NCBI GenBank assembly: GCA_035222895.1
Contig: JAVYIG010000118.1
Location: forward strand, 248,001-312,000
Length of the DNA: 64,000 bases
From: Strongylocentrotus droebachiensis
Taxonomy: Eukaryota; Echinodermata; Echinoidea; Camarodonta; Strongylocentrotidae
Direction of reading: 5' to 3'
Below are positions 50,618 through 62,335 of this stretch, piece by piece; the first letter of the stretch is position 1; each line of letters starts with the position of its first letter. The notes below the pieces were generated by a model. It saw only the letters and a list, made by a program, of their open reading frames with translations, ran no database searches and was not told the origin of the DNA. The position numbers and the translations under genes are program-made.

Positions 50618-51854
50618 ACACTCTGTTCACTTTGAAGAATATATTGTCTGTGCTAATCTTTGTTTTGTGTTTCTTATTATTATCATAAAGATACAAAGTA
50701 TTGTATACAAGCTACACCAAAAAAACTTTTATGGAGCAACAAAATATAATTGCTTACGCTTCTTGTGAAATCAACAAAATAATTTGACAAAAGAAACAGT
50801 GAATAGGGAGTTAGAAATCGTGAGAGGGGGAAAGGAAAGAGAGAGAGAGAGAAGGGGGAAGAGAGAGAGAGAGAGAAAGAGGGGGAGCTATACAAAGAGG
50901 CGCTTTTCGGTATGAGACAATTCTGTGTTTTATGTTTGGTTTGTCTTGATGTAGCACAATGTAGTTGAACAATTGCGACAATGTATGGCCATATGGCATT
51001 GATAATTGTGATAATGGTGGTGTCGGTGGATTATGATGATAAGCATGGTGATGATGACGATAATAAGAATTATTGTAGTGATTATGTCGATAAAATGCCA
51101 TATAAATGAAACAAATCAAACAGTATAAACGAAGAAAGGAAGCCGTGACTCCAACTTACACACGGTACTTTAGATTATGATTTTTAAGAATATAAGAATG
51201 AATGAATAATTAATTAAATACAATATAAGTCCATAGTTCTATACAAGATTCCATCTATAGCTGTAAACTACAAATGTTCTACATGATTTACACCACCTCC
51301 TCCTTTCCGACCACTAAAGCCCTTTTTGCCACTCGATTAACTTTAGGCTTGTCCGGTATAGCAACAAGTAATGTAGTTCATTCGTGAATAACGGGTTTAT
51401 GGAACAACTCGTTTCTATAGGTCGCCAGGAAAGAAACATCCATCAATTTGAATATGTTAGTAAACCGGCCTAGTTATTTCGAAAGGAAAACATGGTGTCA
51501 TGTTTTCCTGCGAAGATGATCGCCAAATTTAAAAAGGAGACGGACAAATACTATTGAAGTTGCCATAGTTTTATTTTATTTTTTAAATTGCGAGAGTGTT
51601 AATCAAGTTCATCTTCGAGTACAGACATGATGAACTGCACAAAATTCTATTTTGATATTTCAAATTCAGCAAAAAGCAATGAAGTGTGAGACGGATAATC
51701 CGATTTACTTTTTCTATCTGTGAGCGGAAAATGCTTGCAACTTTGTGTTGTGTCTCGCAAATAGCCCTTGGCATCTGCAGTGTATCTGTGCACAGTTTTT
51801 ATTTACATGAAATTATATGCCTACATATCTGTGTCTCGCGAATATCCTTCGGCA

Positions 51855-51926
51855 TCATAATAATGATAATAATAAAAACGATACTTATAACGCGCTTTCG
51901 ACCGATGTCTCTAAGCGCTATAACAA
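51855..51926 (+). mobile_element. SINE-like repeat, 5' fragment
   Basis: (AATA/ATA)n followed by TTATAACGCGCTTTCGACCG and ATGTCTCTAAGCGCT, matching the start of the copy at 48852. Just upstream, TGTCTCGCAAATAGCCCTTG and TGTCTCGCGAATATCCTTCG form a ~26-bp direct repeat (about 51754 and 51829). Confidence 0.5.
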
Positions 51927-52239
51927 ACGATACAATGATAAAAAACAACATATTACACAAAACAAAAAATAAAAATAAACCTACAAATTACAACACTGAG
52001 TTTAATCATTACACATATATCTGTGTGTTATACATTAAAGGTAACCGTGTTCTTCTTTATTGGTTAATGCAAAAAATGTAAATGATTTGATTATTGCCTC
52101 AATAAAATACGATACACCTACTTTCATGAAACAAGAAAACCAATATCCAAATGATTATGGCAGAAATTTGCAAACGCCGCAAGCATTATGAACCCCGGGT
52201 TTCCTGATTTGACTTTCAATTTTTGACAAGTTGTGCTAT

Positions 52240-52445
52240 CGCGTTTCCCGCGCAATTCTTCTGGGGCACATGTGAGAGAGGGACGGCCGGTGAGGACCAT
52301 GGAACACTGAATACTTGATGAACATGGTGTAATGTTACTCCCATCCTCCTCCCGCTTTTCGTCGTCATCCCCGCCATCATCTTTGGCGGGATGATTGGTC
52401 GTGAAGTAGACCGGTCCCCGAGGTGTTTTACAGCTTATAAAAATA
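52240..52445. promoter_or_regulatory. CpG-rich cluster with E2F, CCAAT and TATA motifs
   Basis: TTTCCCGCGC (52244-52253) and TTTGGCGGGA (52382-52391) are E2F-type sites. ATTGG (inverted CCAAT) is at 52394-52398 and TATAAAAA at 52436-52443, all in a locally CpG-rich segment 4.4 kb past the Runx stop. The order E2F, CCAAT, TATA suggests a + strand promoter. I find no exon to go with it. The minus-strand 130-codon frame here is unrecognised. Confidence 0.3.
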
Positions 52446-54103
52446 CATGAGGACGGGTATAATGTTGTGCCGTTTTGTGTCATTGTGTTGAACGTCAAAG
52501 GTAGGAGAGGGGTCAAGACTGGAGTAGTCTTTTCTCATCTCCTCTGCACTTCACATCTTACTCTGAAATGTCCATATTCAAACTGAGGATCAGTTGGAAA
52601 GAAATAAATGAACATTTCTTCTCCATTTAAGGCACTTTAAATCATAAGTAGCCTTGAGGAATGGATAATCGTGGCTCATAATGACATGCCATTTAAAGAT
52701 ACTTCTAATATCCAAGCTTAAAGCCCGTGTACCGTATCATACCTACGTCACATCAACCTACGAGACCGACATCAAACCGATTAAAGGCCGTACAATGAAT
52801 GACATATCTTCTAATTTGTTCCTCTTTTCCTACACATTTTATTTTATTTGAAAAAGGGGGAATCTTTATATTTTTATTAATCAAAATCTCAGAAATCTCT
52901 CAAACTTATTTTAGGTTATAAATACACGCTTCAAGGAATATAGCTAATTTGGACATTACATATTTTACATTATTTTATTAAAAAATAACTTTTATTTTTT
53001 ACACGACGTGGGTGAATTTTGGTGCAGTCGGAAACCACAAAACCTTTTCAATTCCCGTCTAATAATTTTGACATACACTGTTTATATTAAGTAAGTTATT
53101 GGTTTTGGTTAAAATAGCAAGATATCAACAATACTAAAAGCCCGCAGGTGCGTTCTCTTATTCTAAATGGAGTAAAAGGAAATCGGAGGCGTTTCGTTTA
53201 ATTCTATTTTAGATTTTTAATTCCTGTCAAATTTTTACACACATGCAAACAAACAGATTTTTGTTAAGTTTACTTAATTAGCCTAAATGATAAAAAGTGT
53301 AACATTTTCTATAGTTTCACTATCTTTATTTCTTTTAAACGTCCACTTTAACGATACATGTTCCACTGGAAATTAGCTCTCGAGCTTTCGTGGGTTATTC
53401 TGTATGTTGGAAGCTTGGTGAATAAAAATCAATCAATCAATCAAACAATCAATCAAGTCAGTCTCAAAGTTGATTAAAATCAGTTATTTGTGTGGCAACA
53501 ACACAACCTAATATCTTTGCATTTACACATCTACTTCAGATAGTATTTATCTAATTGACTTCATTACGCATGCATGTACAATGCAATTCTTATCAATAAT
53601 ATTGAAAGTGAATTTAATTTCCCTTGCTATATACCTCTATGCAGGATTATACATGTTAAAATATGTGTTACGATAATGGAGTAGTCTGTTTTGCCTTTAC
53701 TTTTTCACCTGTGATGATCTATTACTTTAGAGCGATTCAAAAGTAGTACAATAAAATAAACTCATAATCATCATTATATTCCCTTTAATACTAAAGGTTG
53801 ATTATAAATTATATTGTTCTCTATACGAATTTTGAGAAATGTCATTCCTTACATTTAAAGAGATATCAGTAAGCAAAATTGACTACTTTCACAACCCTGT
53901 CAAATGGTGCCTTTAAGATTCATCTCCAAGACACCGTTTATACCCCTGTTATTTGCCAACCCCAAGGCGAAGAATTTGTCATTCTATGATTTGAATAAAG
54001 TATTGCAACATTATTATAGAAGCGGGACTGTTAAGCACTTGAATGACTTTAGGAATAAACTTATTTGGGAAGTCCACCGCTCCAGTCGCATACATCTCAA
54101 TTC

Positions 54104-54527
54104 CAGTGGCGTAGCAAGGGGTCCTGTGGGGGGGGGGGGGGGGGCATGGTCTTCAATGTGCATGAAATACTACCGAAAGGTTTGTTCCCCATCTATAAGT
54201 ATGACAAATATCTTGCCTTTTGAAAATGTATTTTATTCTTTTAATGATTTTTCTTCTTCCTCGTTTTTATTTTGGCAAGCCGATCGAGGGCAAGTCCTTT
54301 CGTGCTCTACGCTATAGCTTGGCATGAAGCATAATATTTTTGCTTACTTAAATCTTGTAATGTCATCCCTCCCTCCCTCCCTCTTCCCTTCCCTTCCCTC
54401 TGCCCCTTCCCTCCCTCCCTCTTCTTCTCCATCCCTCCCTCCCTCTCTTCTTCCCTCCCTCCCGCCCTCCCTCCCTTATATCTCTCTCACCAGTGCGCCC
54501 CAACGGAACCCACAGGGCTACGCCATT
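54104..54527. mobile_element. Degraded hAT-like element with low-complexity core
   Basis: The left end is CAGTGGCGTAGCAAGGGGTC, then CTGTGGG. The right end CCCACAGGGCTACGCCA (54509-54525) is the reverse complement of TGGCGTAGC..CCTGTGGG. CAGTGGCGTAGC ends are typical of non-autonomous hAT elements. The interior holds a G17 run (54128-54144) and a CCCT-rich tract (54366-54477). No transposase. The right terminus has decayed, so boundaries are approximate. Confidence 0.5.
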
Positions 54528-55192
54528 TACCTTGACCATTTACTCCTTCAAACTATCTTCCGTTCTTGCGCTTTATCTTAAATCGAAACCGAATGGGAAT
54601 CCCCAGAAAGCTCATAGGAAACACTATTATTTTATAACCATATTGATCCGTGGAATCAAAATCGAAAGAAACCTCTATTTTACAATATGAGCATATTGTG
54701 CAACTAGAGATGGGTAGTTCCTGACATAAGCCATGATGAAATACTTTGTATCAAAGCTCGAGGAACAGTTGAAGAACCTCTTGCAGTTTAGAACGTTAGA
54801 TTCTGACTTGTTTTCGTCCTCTTCCCCCTATTCAATAGTCTTTAGTAATCCAAGTTACAAATCTAACGTCAACTTCTTAACTGGCATTTCAAAGTTCATT
54901 ATAATAATATGTAGATTTGTATAGTGAGCTACTATATTAATATACTTTACTACGCTAAATACAAAGTATTACAACCTTTTCGGTTGATCTGAAGCGGGCG
55001 ATCTCCATCTTCCTTTTTTTTCTACTCTAGAATAGTCCTTGTAAAGTATTTTATTGTTTTGTTTCTTCATGTGATATGTTTGTATTTTATATTTTATGAT
55101 CGTATATCAAACCAAACGAAACCAAACATTATAACACCGGCTCTAACTGAGCCGTCGTGATTTTGCGCTAAATCGTTCAAGGAATTTCTTCC

Positions 55193-55276
55193 TATCGGGT
55201 ACCGATTAACTTCGCCTGGGTGAAGAGTGGCAAATGTAGATTAATGGCATTAGTGCCGCGGAGGGACTCGAACCAT
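55193..55276 (-). mobile_element. SINE-like repeat, tRNA-related end
   Basis: CGGGTACCGATTAAC and CCTGGGTGAAGAGTGGCAAA align with 49063-49095. The segment ends GGGACTCGAACC (55263-55274), whose complement GGTTCGAGTCCC is a near-perfect tRNA B-box. This supports a tRNA-derived SINE read from the minus strand. No convincing A-box or cloverleaf is present, so it is not a tRNA gene. Confidence 0.6.
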
Positions 55277-56008
55277 GAACCAAGCATCATACACAGTAAT
55301 CACAATCATACATGTAAATAACATAATGACGTGTACTGACTTATATCTAGGGCATATTTGGTTAACATTAGAATGAAAAAATCTCCTTTAACCTATCCAA
55401 CCATAATTTTTGTTGGCATTGTTTGGCTTTTCACCACGCGAAAATCAATCGGAAGACATAGTGTATTTATAAACCGTTCCTTGTTGAACGAAGAAGGTAT
55501 TATTATTATTATTATGCGAATGTATCATGATATAATTTAAATAAGATAGGTATGAGACATTTTCTTATCATTCTTCGTAGATCATGGCAAAAACTCAACT
55601 CAATCATTTAACCTTTATTTCCCCTTTTCTTTATCCAAACAAACTCTTTGGGTCAATTGACAAATTACAAATGAACATAAAATGATATCCCATTTTCTTA
55701 TTATGAAAGTTCACACTGTCGTTCTGCCTTCGTGCTCCTAGGTTCGATAATTATGCTGATGAAATTATCTGCATTAGAAAAAATGAAGATAATCTCTCCC
55801 CACTATCATAAAGGTAACGTTATATTGTGATTTTTCGATTATTATTATTTGTTCACAAGTCGAGGCTAAAACTTCCACTGCATAGAGAAAATAGGATCCC
55901 TATGTTCCAGTGACAGTGCGCCCTCTATAAACGGATCGTTATAGTCTACCTCTAAACGATCTGATCGACACAGACCAGACGCGGAAACAGGTACCAGGGC
56001 TAGAGGGC

Positions 56009-56032
56009 GGGGGGGGGGGGGGGGGGGGGGGG
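56009..56032 (+). repeat. Poly-G run (G24)
   Basis: The longest homopolymer in the window. Its length may be unreliable in an assembly. Confidence 0.95.
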
Positions 56033-59000
56033 TCATTTTAAGCTTATTATGACCCTTAGGACATCGACCGACTGTACCCCTTGACAAACAACACGAAACA
56101 AGGAGACATCCACGCCTCCAAGATCCTTCATTTGATGTCCTAATTTCCCATTTTGGTTTCACCCTATAACTTTTATTCGTTCAAAGCCATCCTTCTCAAT
56201 GGAACCTTTTGGAGGCCGTGTCCCCACAAACGCTAATTGATTCGTCAACTTACAATTTCCTTTCAACCTCTCTCTCTATTCATCTCTCTCACTGAACCAG
56301 CAACTTTCCGATCAAGATTCATGATCCTAAGTCAAAGCTAATTCCTAATTTCTCGAGAGTCTCGTAAAAGTACTGAAGGTGTCTGATATCTTATTACGTC
56401 TTTTACCTTTAATAATTCTTTTCTTAGTCGCCGTTTAGGTCATTTCGGTTAGACCTGAGGATCAGGTTTCAAGAGAGTCCAAAATAGTGGAGGAAGGGAA
56501 ACTGCAGATTGTCGAAAATTGAATGATCCGTATTTTCCTGTCATAAAAATCAGCTTTAAAAAAGAAATGCCGGTAAGATTAGTTTGCAAAATATTTTCTG
56601 AAAGGCGCGAAGCAATTTGTAGTCATTTTAGAAAACAACTTCTTTGGCACCAAGGTCCTTTCAATTATCAATAACCTTAAACTTACTTGATTTATGATAT
56701 CAATCAACGGACATCGAAATCATATATTTTGTGCAGATAAACTTTTATCAAGAAGTTAATTCCGCTTCATGTATTTTATCATTAACTTGTTTATTCGTAA
56801 GAGTTTGAGAGCTGCTTAGAAAACTATCATAATTATTATACACCAATTACGCGGATTAAAGATAAAACAGTGGTATGGTTTATGAAGGCCTATTTTCAAA
56901 TTGTAAAGTGACGTAATAATACATAGTAAGGGTCCGTTTTATATATTTATTTGGCCAGTAACAATGCCCTGTTTTCCTGCTAACCATGCGCTTATAATAT
57001 AAAGAGCATATTCAAGAATGGTTATGTTTAATGATCTGCATTATATCAATTTCTAGTTGTTTTTATTAGACATGACATGTAGCGCCGCCCCCATCGCATG
57101 TTTTATGGTCGCTATGTATGTTTTCCTCTTGAAGCCGTAGTGTTAAAGAAGGATGCAACAAATATTATGATGTCAGGGACAATCACGACCGAACGTAAAT
57201 CATCTTTCTCGCCTCGCTCTCTAATTTTACTTGGTATCAAGTTTCTCTCTCAAAAATCAATTGTGAGTTGAAAGAAAAGACCTAGTCCCTATGTAAAGGA
57301 TTGAAACCAGACAGTTCCTTTTCTAATTGGGTTGTTTTTCTCTAAAACAATGGTGATCTAGTGATTATGATGGTAGTTTTTTTTTTTTTTTTTGTCAATG
57401 ATATTTTGTAATACAGAGGCATATCAATAAATTGATAAACAGAGGGAGACGGGGGATGTTCTCTAAAATTGAAGGTGATATTATTGAATATTCTTCTTGG
57501 CGACTGAATGCATCAGGTACTGTACACTAGCTCAACCATACCCTATATTAAAACTGAAATGTTAAATCAACTTCTAAAAATGACGAGAGGAAACAATGGT
57601 AGAGTATAACTTTTAACATGCTGGATTTAACCTTTGTAGTGTTGTACCATCATGTTGGAACTAGCTGGACGGGTACCATTTTGAAAATTCTTCTAGATTC
57701 AAAACTTTGATTTTTTAGAATATAGTCAACGCCACTTGAATCACATTTAGCGACCCATAGTAAAGTGGGAATTGACATTCAGAAGTACCGAAACAAAAAC
57801 GAAACAGTGAAACAGAAACGATTTGATGTTTATTTACTATCGGTAAATATGTAAATTATGTATTCGTGTTTTGTAAGCCTATTTACAAACTAAAATACCG
57901 ACAAAGAAGCGTCCTATTCGTCATGATTTATTTGTTCATGTGGTTTAATCGTTGTCAATACAAAGTAATAAAGACCTAATTAATAATGGACATAACCATC
58001 CTTTGTTTCACATTATAAACAAACCTTGACACGTCATATACATATACCTCGTATCGTATTAAACATACCATACCAACAATGGCACCCACGAAGTACCAAT
58101 TCTGCCCACATCATTTTCGCGAGCCTACCTTTAAAGGTGGAACATCAATTTTAGGCTATGACGCAAGATCAATACAAAGTGTTAATTAAATAAAAAGAAA
58201 GCTAACGAAGGAAAGCAAACACACATTAAAAGGTTCCTCAAAGATTTGAAATGTGGAGGTATCCGGGGTACCTGTTTTCTCTTCGCGTTCATTAAACATC
58301 GTAGTGTACAAAATTATAGAAATAAAACTTCATGAGACAATACCCCCTTTTGGCAAACTGATTACCATGCTTCAAACATAATTATAACAATAGAATAGGT
58401 TTATTGCACAATCCTTAAAACCAATTTATTGTCCACCTTTAAATGGACGAGGGACAAGAGTTTGAACAGGAACTGTACCTCGGATGTTTTCTGGTCTGAT
58501 AATGATCATAGGGATATGCATAAGTGGTCAAAAGGAGGAAATTGCCCATCATTATCGTTTCAAGTTGTTCTTTAAAAATACAAAGGAAAAACAGTTTAGG
58601 AATCCGAGATATAATTATATGACATGATGTAAATGTTATAAATAATTATCATACGCAATGCGGTTTAATACTGCGTTTTCATCAGTTTAAGAACAGAACG
58701 ACTTTCCATTCCTTTTGGGGGCTTTGTTCATCTAAACAATAGGTAGGCCGAAATCATATTTAAACATGACGCATGGACAATTTGGCCAACCTACGATTTG
58801 TTTTGGTTTCATTACCTTTTTTTTCATTTTTTATTTATTTCATTTCCAGCATCACAGTGTAGTAAAACAGTAACGGAGAATCAAAGGAAAACAATTATGA
58901 TCACCTAATTTGCCTTAAACGCTTTCTTTATTCTTTTAAAATCAATTTCCTTCTTCTCTTTCATATCTCATCTCCACTCTAAATTTTATTTATGTTTAAC

Positions 59001-61409
59001 GTGTGTCTATTATCTTAGAATCTTATTTTACTTTTTACATTATATTATAATATGCCCATTACAAGCATGCATGTGCTTTCCGAGGTCCCCTTCTCCTGCA
59101 ATGTTAATTTAAACAAAAGGAATAACATCCATGTTCTTTTTATTTTGAATTGTCTTTATCCCCCATAACTATTGTAAACTAATACAAAATAACCTCTTGC
59201 CAATCTATCTCTATAACACCAATCATCCAAAACCACTGCCAAACTCACTCAAATCCTCACTTAAATCTTCTCTCCTAAGTCTCCAACATAAAAGTAGCAG
59301 AGCCCTAAATCAGTACAACTCACTCAGTTCATGTCCAGTGCAGGTCTGCCTGTCTTTTATTGTAGGCTGCCATACAGCATCATCTTGAACATTCTTATTC
59401 AAAGTATATTCAAAAGAAATACATCATCAACCAATAGCAAAATAGGATTTAAAAGTAAGACTGAATATTCATAAGGAAAGGGAGAAGAGAACCAATGATT
59501 AAGTAAGAAGTGGAAATACCTAAAAGCATTCACACAAGATTCATGAATACAGAATGAGAATGGAACATACCACATGTTTGAAGACTTGGTATGTGGAGCA
59601 GATGAATGGAGGAAGTGAATATGCAAATGATGTGAAATGAATATGTATAAAGAGAAGAGACTAAAGAAACAAATATTAACTGTAACAAATACAAGTAGAG
59701 AATGCGTCTAATTTTAACTCTTACACTACTTTCGTTTTCTGTTATCATTTCTATGCTAACGAATCAAATATAACTGTACTAATATCATAATATTCTATTC
59801 TACGATCAATTTTTTTTTTTTTGGGGGGATGCTAAGTTATTTTTGAACGATGTTTCAAAATTATTAAAACTAATCAAGATTAATAAAAGGCAAAATAAAG
59901 GTAATGAAAACAGAAATGCAGGAATATTGAAAACGAATAGAAAAAAGACGAAGAAAGATCAAACAATGAGGTTAAATGGAGTAGAAAGAAAGAAAGAGAA
60001 ATAAGAAGACATCGACATCGTCTGCTTGTGCAAATCATGTCCATACTGTGATCTCACACATCTCATCAGCGTTCGGAGAGCTCTTTAGGTGCTATGCCGG
60101 GGCTGTATTTAAGCGTTTTGTAATTTATAATAATCATTACTTCGAATGTTTCCAGGCATTTAATTTTGATAATCTTGTCGAATTAAAGTTTCAACTTTGC
60201 AATAATGAAAATAAAATTAGTTCTTAAAATCAATGAATATCTACTTTAAAGAAAAATACGGAAATAAAATCAAAGAAGGGTCATGATTTTGTTCCTTTTT
60301 ATATTTATATCAACATCGAATTAACATCATTTATTACAAATCGGATATCTTGCTAATCCATCAGCAGGTATTCATATGGCATGCGTCTGTCTAAGTTCCT
60401 GTGTCATTGATACTGATGTTGTTTATGGCGGAACATTCTGTTGAACAAGGAAAAACAACCGATCATCAAAGCGTTTCGTGTGTCTAAACAATTTATAATT
60501 GATATTTTGCATGAAAACTAAATTTAGCACATACTCATAGAATAAACGACTACTCCCACTCATTTACCAACTATTAAACCTCATTAAATTGAACCCCGAA
60601 ATTAAACAGTAAATGGTTGCATCAATGTTTATTAAGGGTAAATTAAACAACAATTAGTACCACATTTTGGACAAAATCTATTTAGTGACTCGCATCGAAG
60701 TTTTGGTTTGATATCGATTCTCCTTTTCTCGTAGACATACGTACATAACCAATGTGTTTATCTGTCTATGACGTTGTTAAAAGTAATGACCTCTACAAAC
60801 AGCACCTTATCTTAGGTATACTACAATCAAGGAGTTTATATAAATGAGGTTTTTATATTGATAATTTTATTGCCGTAGGTCGTATTTTACGAAGGGGGTT
60901 GACGCGTTTGTGGTAATACGTCCCTCTCTTCACCCCCTTGGCAATGATTGTGTTTGTTACGCCTTGACAATTCTACACAGAAGTCGTCACGGGGCTTAGT
61001 TTTACTGAACTTCCTCCCCGCGTCACTTTCAGGTTGAGTTGAAAAAACGACCCCATCAAGACAAATTCCAAAATCGAGTTTCATTGAACTTGTTTGAGTT
61101 GTTTTGTCTTCGAGGATGTAAACTTGGGGACTAGGTTGACGACGAAGTTGACTGACTTTGACAGTTTTGACGAGTCCATTTCACTGAAGCGAAACGCCGT
61201 GACCTCGAACAATTAAGATGTGATTTATGGCTTGAGAATATGGAAATTGGTGATAATTATCTTCACGGCAGCGTACAGCAGTGAAGGTGTGAGATTTATG
61301 TAGTTGAGAGATGGTCATTACCATTCGGAATTCGTTTTAATGTGGAATTAAAGATTGCACTCTTACAAGAAAAAAAGGGGGAGGGGAACGAAGGAAGAGG
61401 GAGAGAGAA

Positions 61410-61413
<4 letters not shown>

Positions 61414-61452
<39 letters not shown>
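61414..61452 (+). repeat. (GA)n microsatellite
   Basis: About 19 GA units, with shorter GA runs nearby at 61610-61638. Confidence 0.95.
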
Positions 61453-61462
<10 letters not shown>

Positions 61463-61810
61463 ATGCGAGAGGGAACATAACAGTAAGGTTGTTAACACCC
61501 CAGTAAATAAACAGAGAATGAAAATTTAATAGCAACTATTATACAATAAAAATAGATTAATAATTGAAGGGGGAAAGGGAATAAAGTAAAAGTGTGAAGA
61601 TTATCAGATAGAGAGAGAGAGAGAAAGAGAGAGAGAGGGGGGGGGCAGGCTAGAAGGTTGCGATATCCAAGCCATCTCAACTCTATCCCATGCATCACCC
61701 AAACTTTCCCCAAATCTCCTGCAAGATCCCTTTAGAAACCACAGCTCCATGATGCGGTGAAGTTAAACGCTACCAGATCTGACAGTCCAAAATTGACGTA
61801 CGTAACTTTT

Positions 61811-61876
61811 GGTTTTCCCCCATCCTCTCTCTTCCTAAGGTTTTCCCCCATCCTCTCTCTTCCTAAGGTTTTCCCC
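61811..61876 (+). repeat. 28-bp tandem repeat, 2.3 copies
   Basis: Exact copies at 61811-61838 and 61839-61866 of a unit GGTTTTCCCCCATCCTCTCT plus CTTCCTAA, and then a partial third copy. The Phe/Pro/Ser-rich frame across it is an artefact. Confidence 0.85.
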
Positions 61877-62145
61877 TTCTTCCATTTTTTCCCCACCATT
61901 TGGCTATTCCTTTCGGTGTCGGTTTCATTCTGTCCATTCAAAACATTAGTTTTATCGCTGATAGTCACCTGGTTTCAGTTCTCCATTTGAGCTTGATTGG
62001 TTGGATGATAGAGAAAGAGGAACAATAAAAAGGGATGGATTAGGACAAAGATTCAATCGTTAAACCACAGAGTGACCATTGCTATTGCAACTGACACGCT
62101 ATTGGGAGCTATGGATGACGACAGTGAGAGAGAGAGAATGGGAAT

Positions 62146-62335
62146 GTGATAGTGATGATGACTGATAATGGTGATGATGAAGGTGGTGGTAATGATATTG
62201 GTGATGATAATGGTGATGATAATGTTGATGATGATTTTGATGATGATGGTGTTGACGATGGTGAAGATGATGGTAATGATGGTGATGATAATGGTGATGA
62301 TTGTGATGTTGGAGATGATGATGATGATGATCAGG
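62146..62335 (+). repeat. GAT-rich low-complexity repeat
   Basis: Irregular GATGAT/GGTGAT trinucleotide array. It creates an Asp-rich frame (127 codons) and a Met/Val-rich one in a second phase, both of which look like repeat artefacts. It is followed by another SINE-like 5' fragment at ~62430-62500 ((AAT)n then TTATAAGGCGCTTGATGCTA). Confidence 0.85.

Larger units (their letters stand above)
47891..50640 (+). other. Runx: Probable Runx 3' untranslated region
   Basis: AT-rich non-coding sequence follows the stop. It includes a GT run (~48176-48198), an (ATC)n stretch (48221-48241), hairpin element copy 10 and a SINE-like insertion. Candidate poly(A) signals are ATTAAA (48384), AATAAA (50237), AATAAA (50379) and AATAAA (50612). 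The last is followed by GT/T-rich sequence and is my preferred end. A shorter 3' UTR ending near 48.4 kb is also possible. Confidence 0.5.

Noticed and set aside
52124..52516. 130-codon minus-strand frame
   Set aside because: No recognisable domain or splice context. The region is better explained by CpG-rich regulatory motifs.
55263..55274. tRNA B-box suggesting a tRNA gene
   Set aside because: No A-box, acceptor stem or cloverleaf. It fits the end of a tRNA-derived SINE instead.
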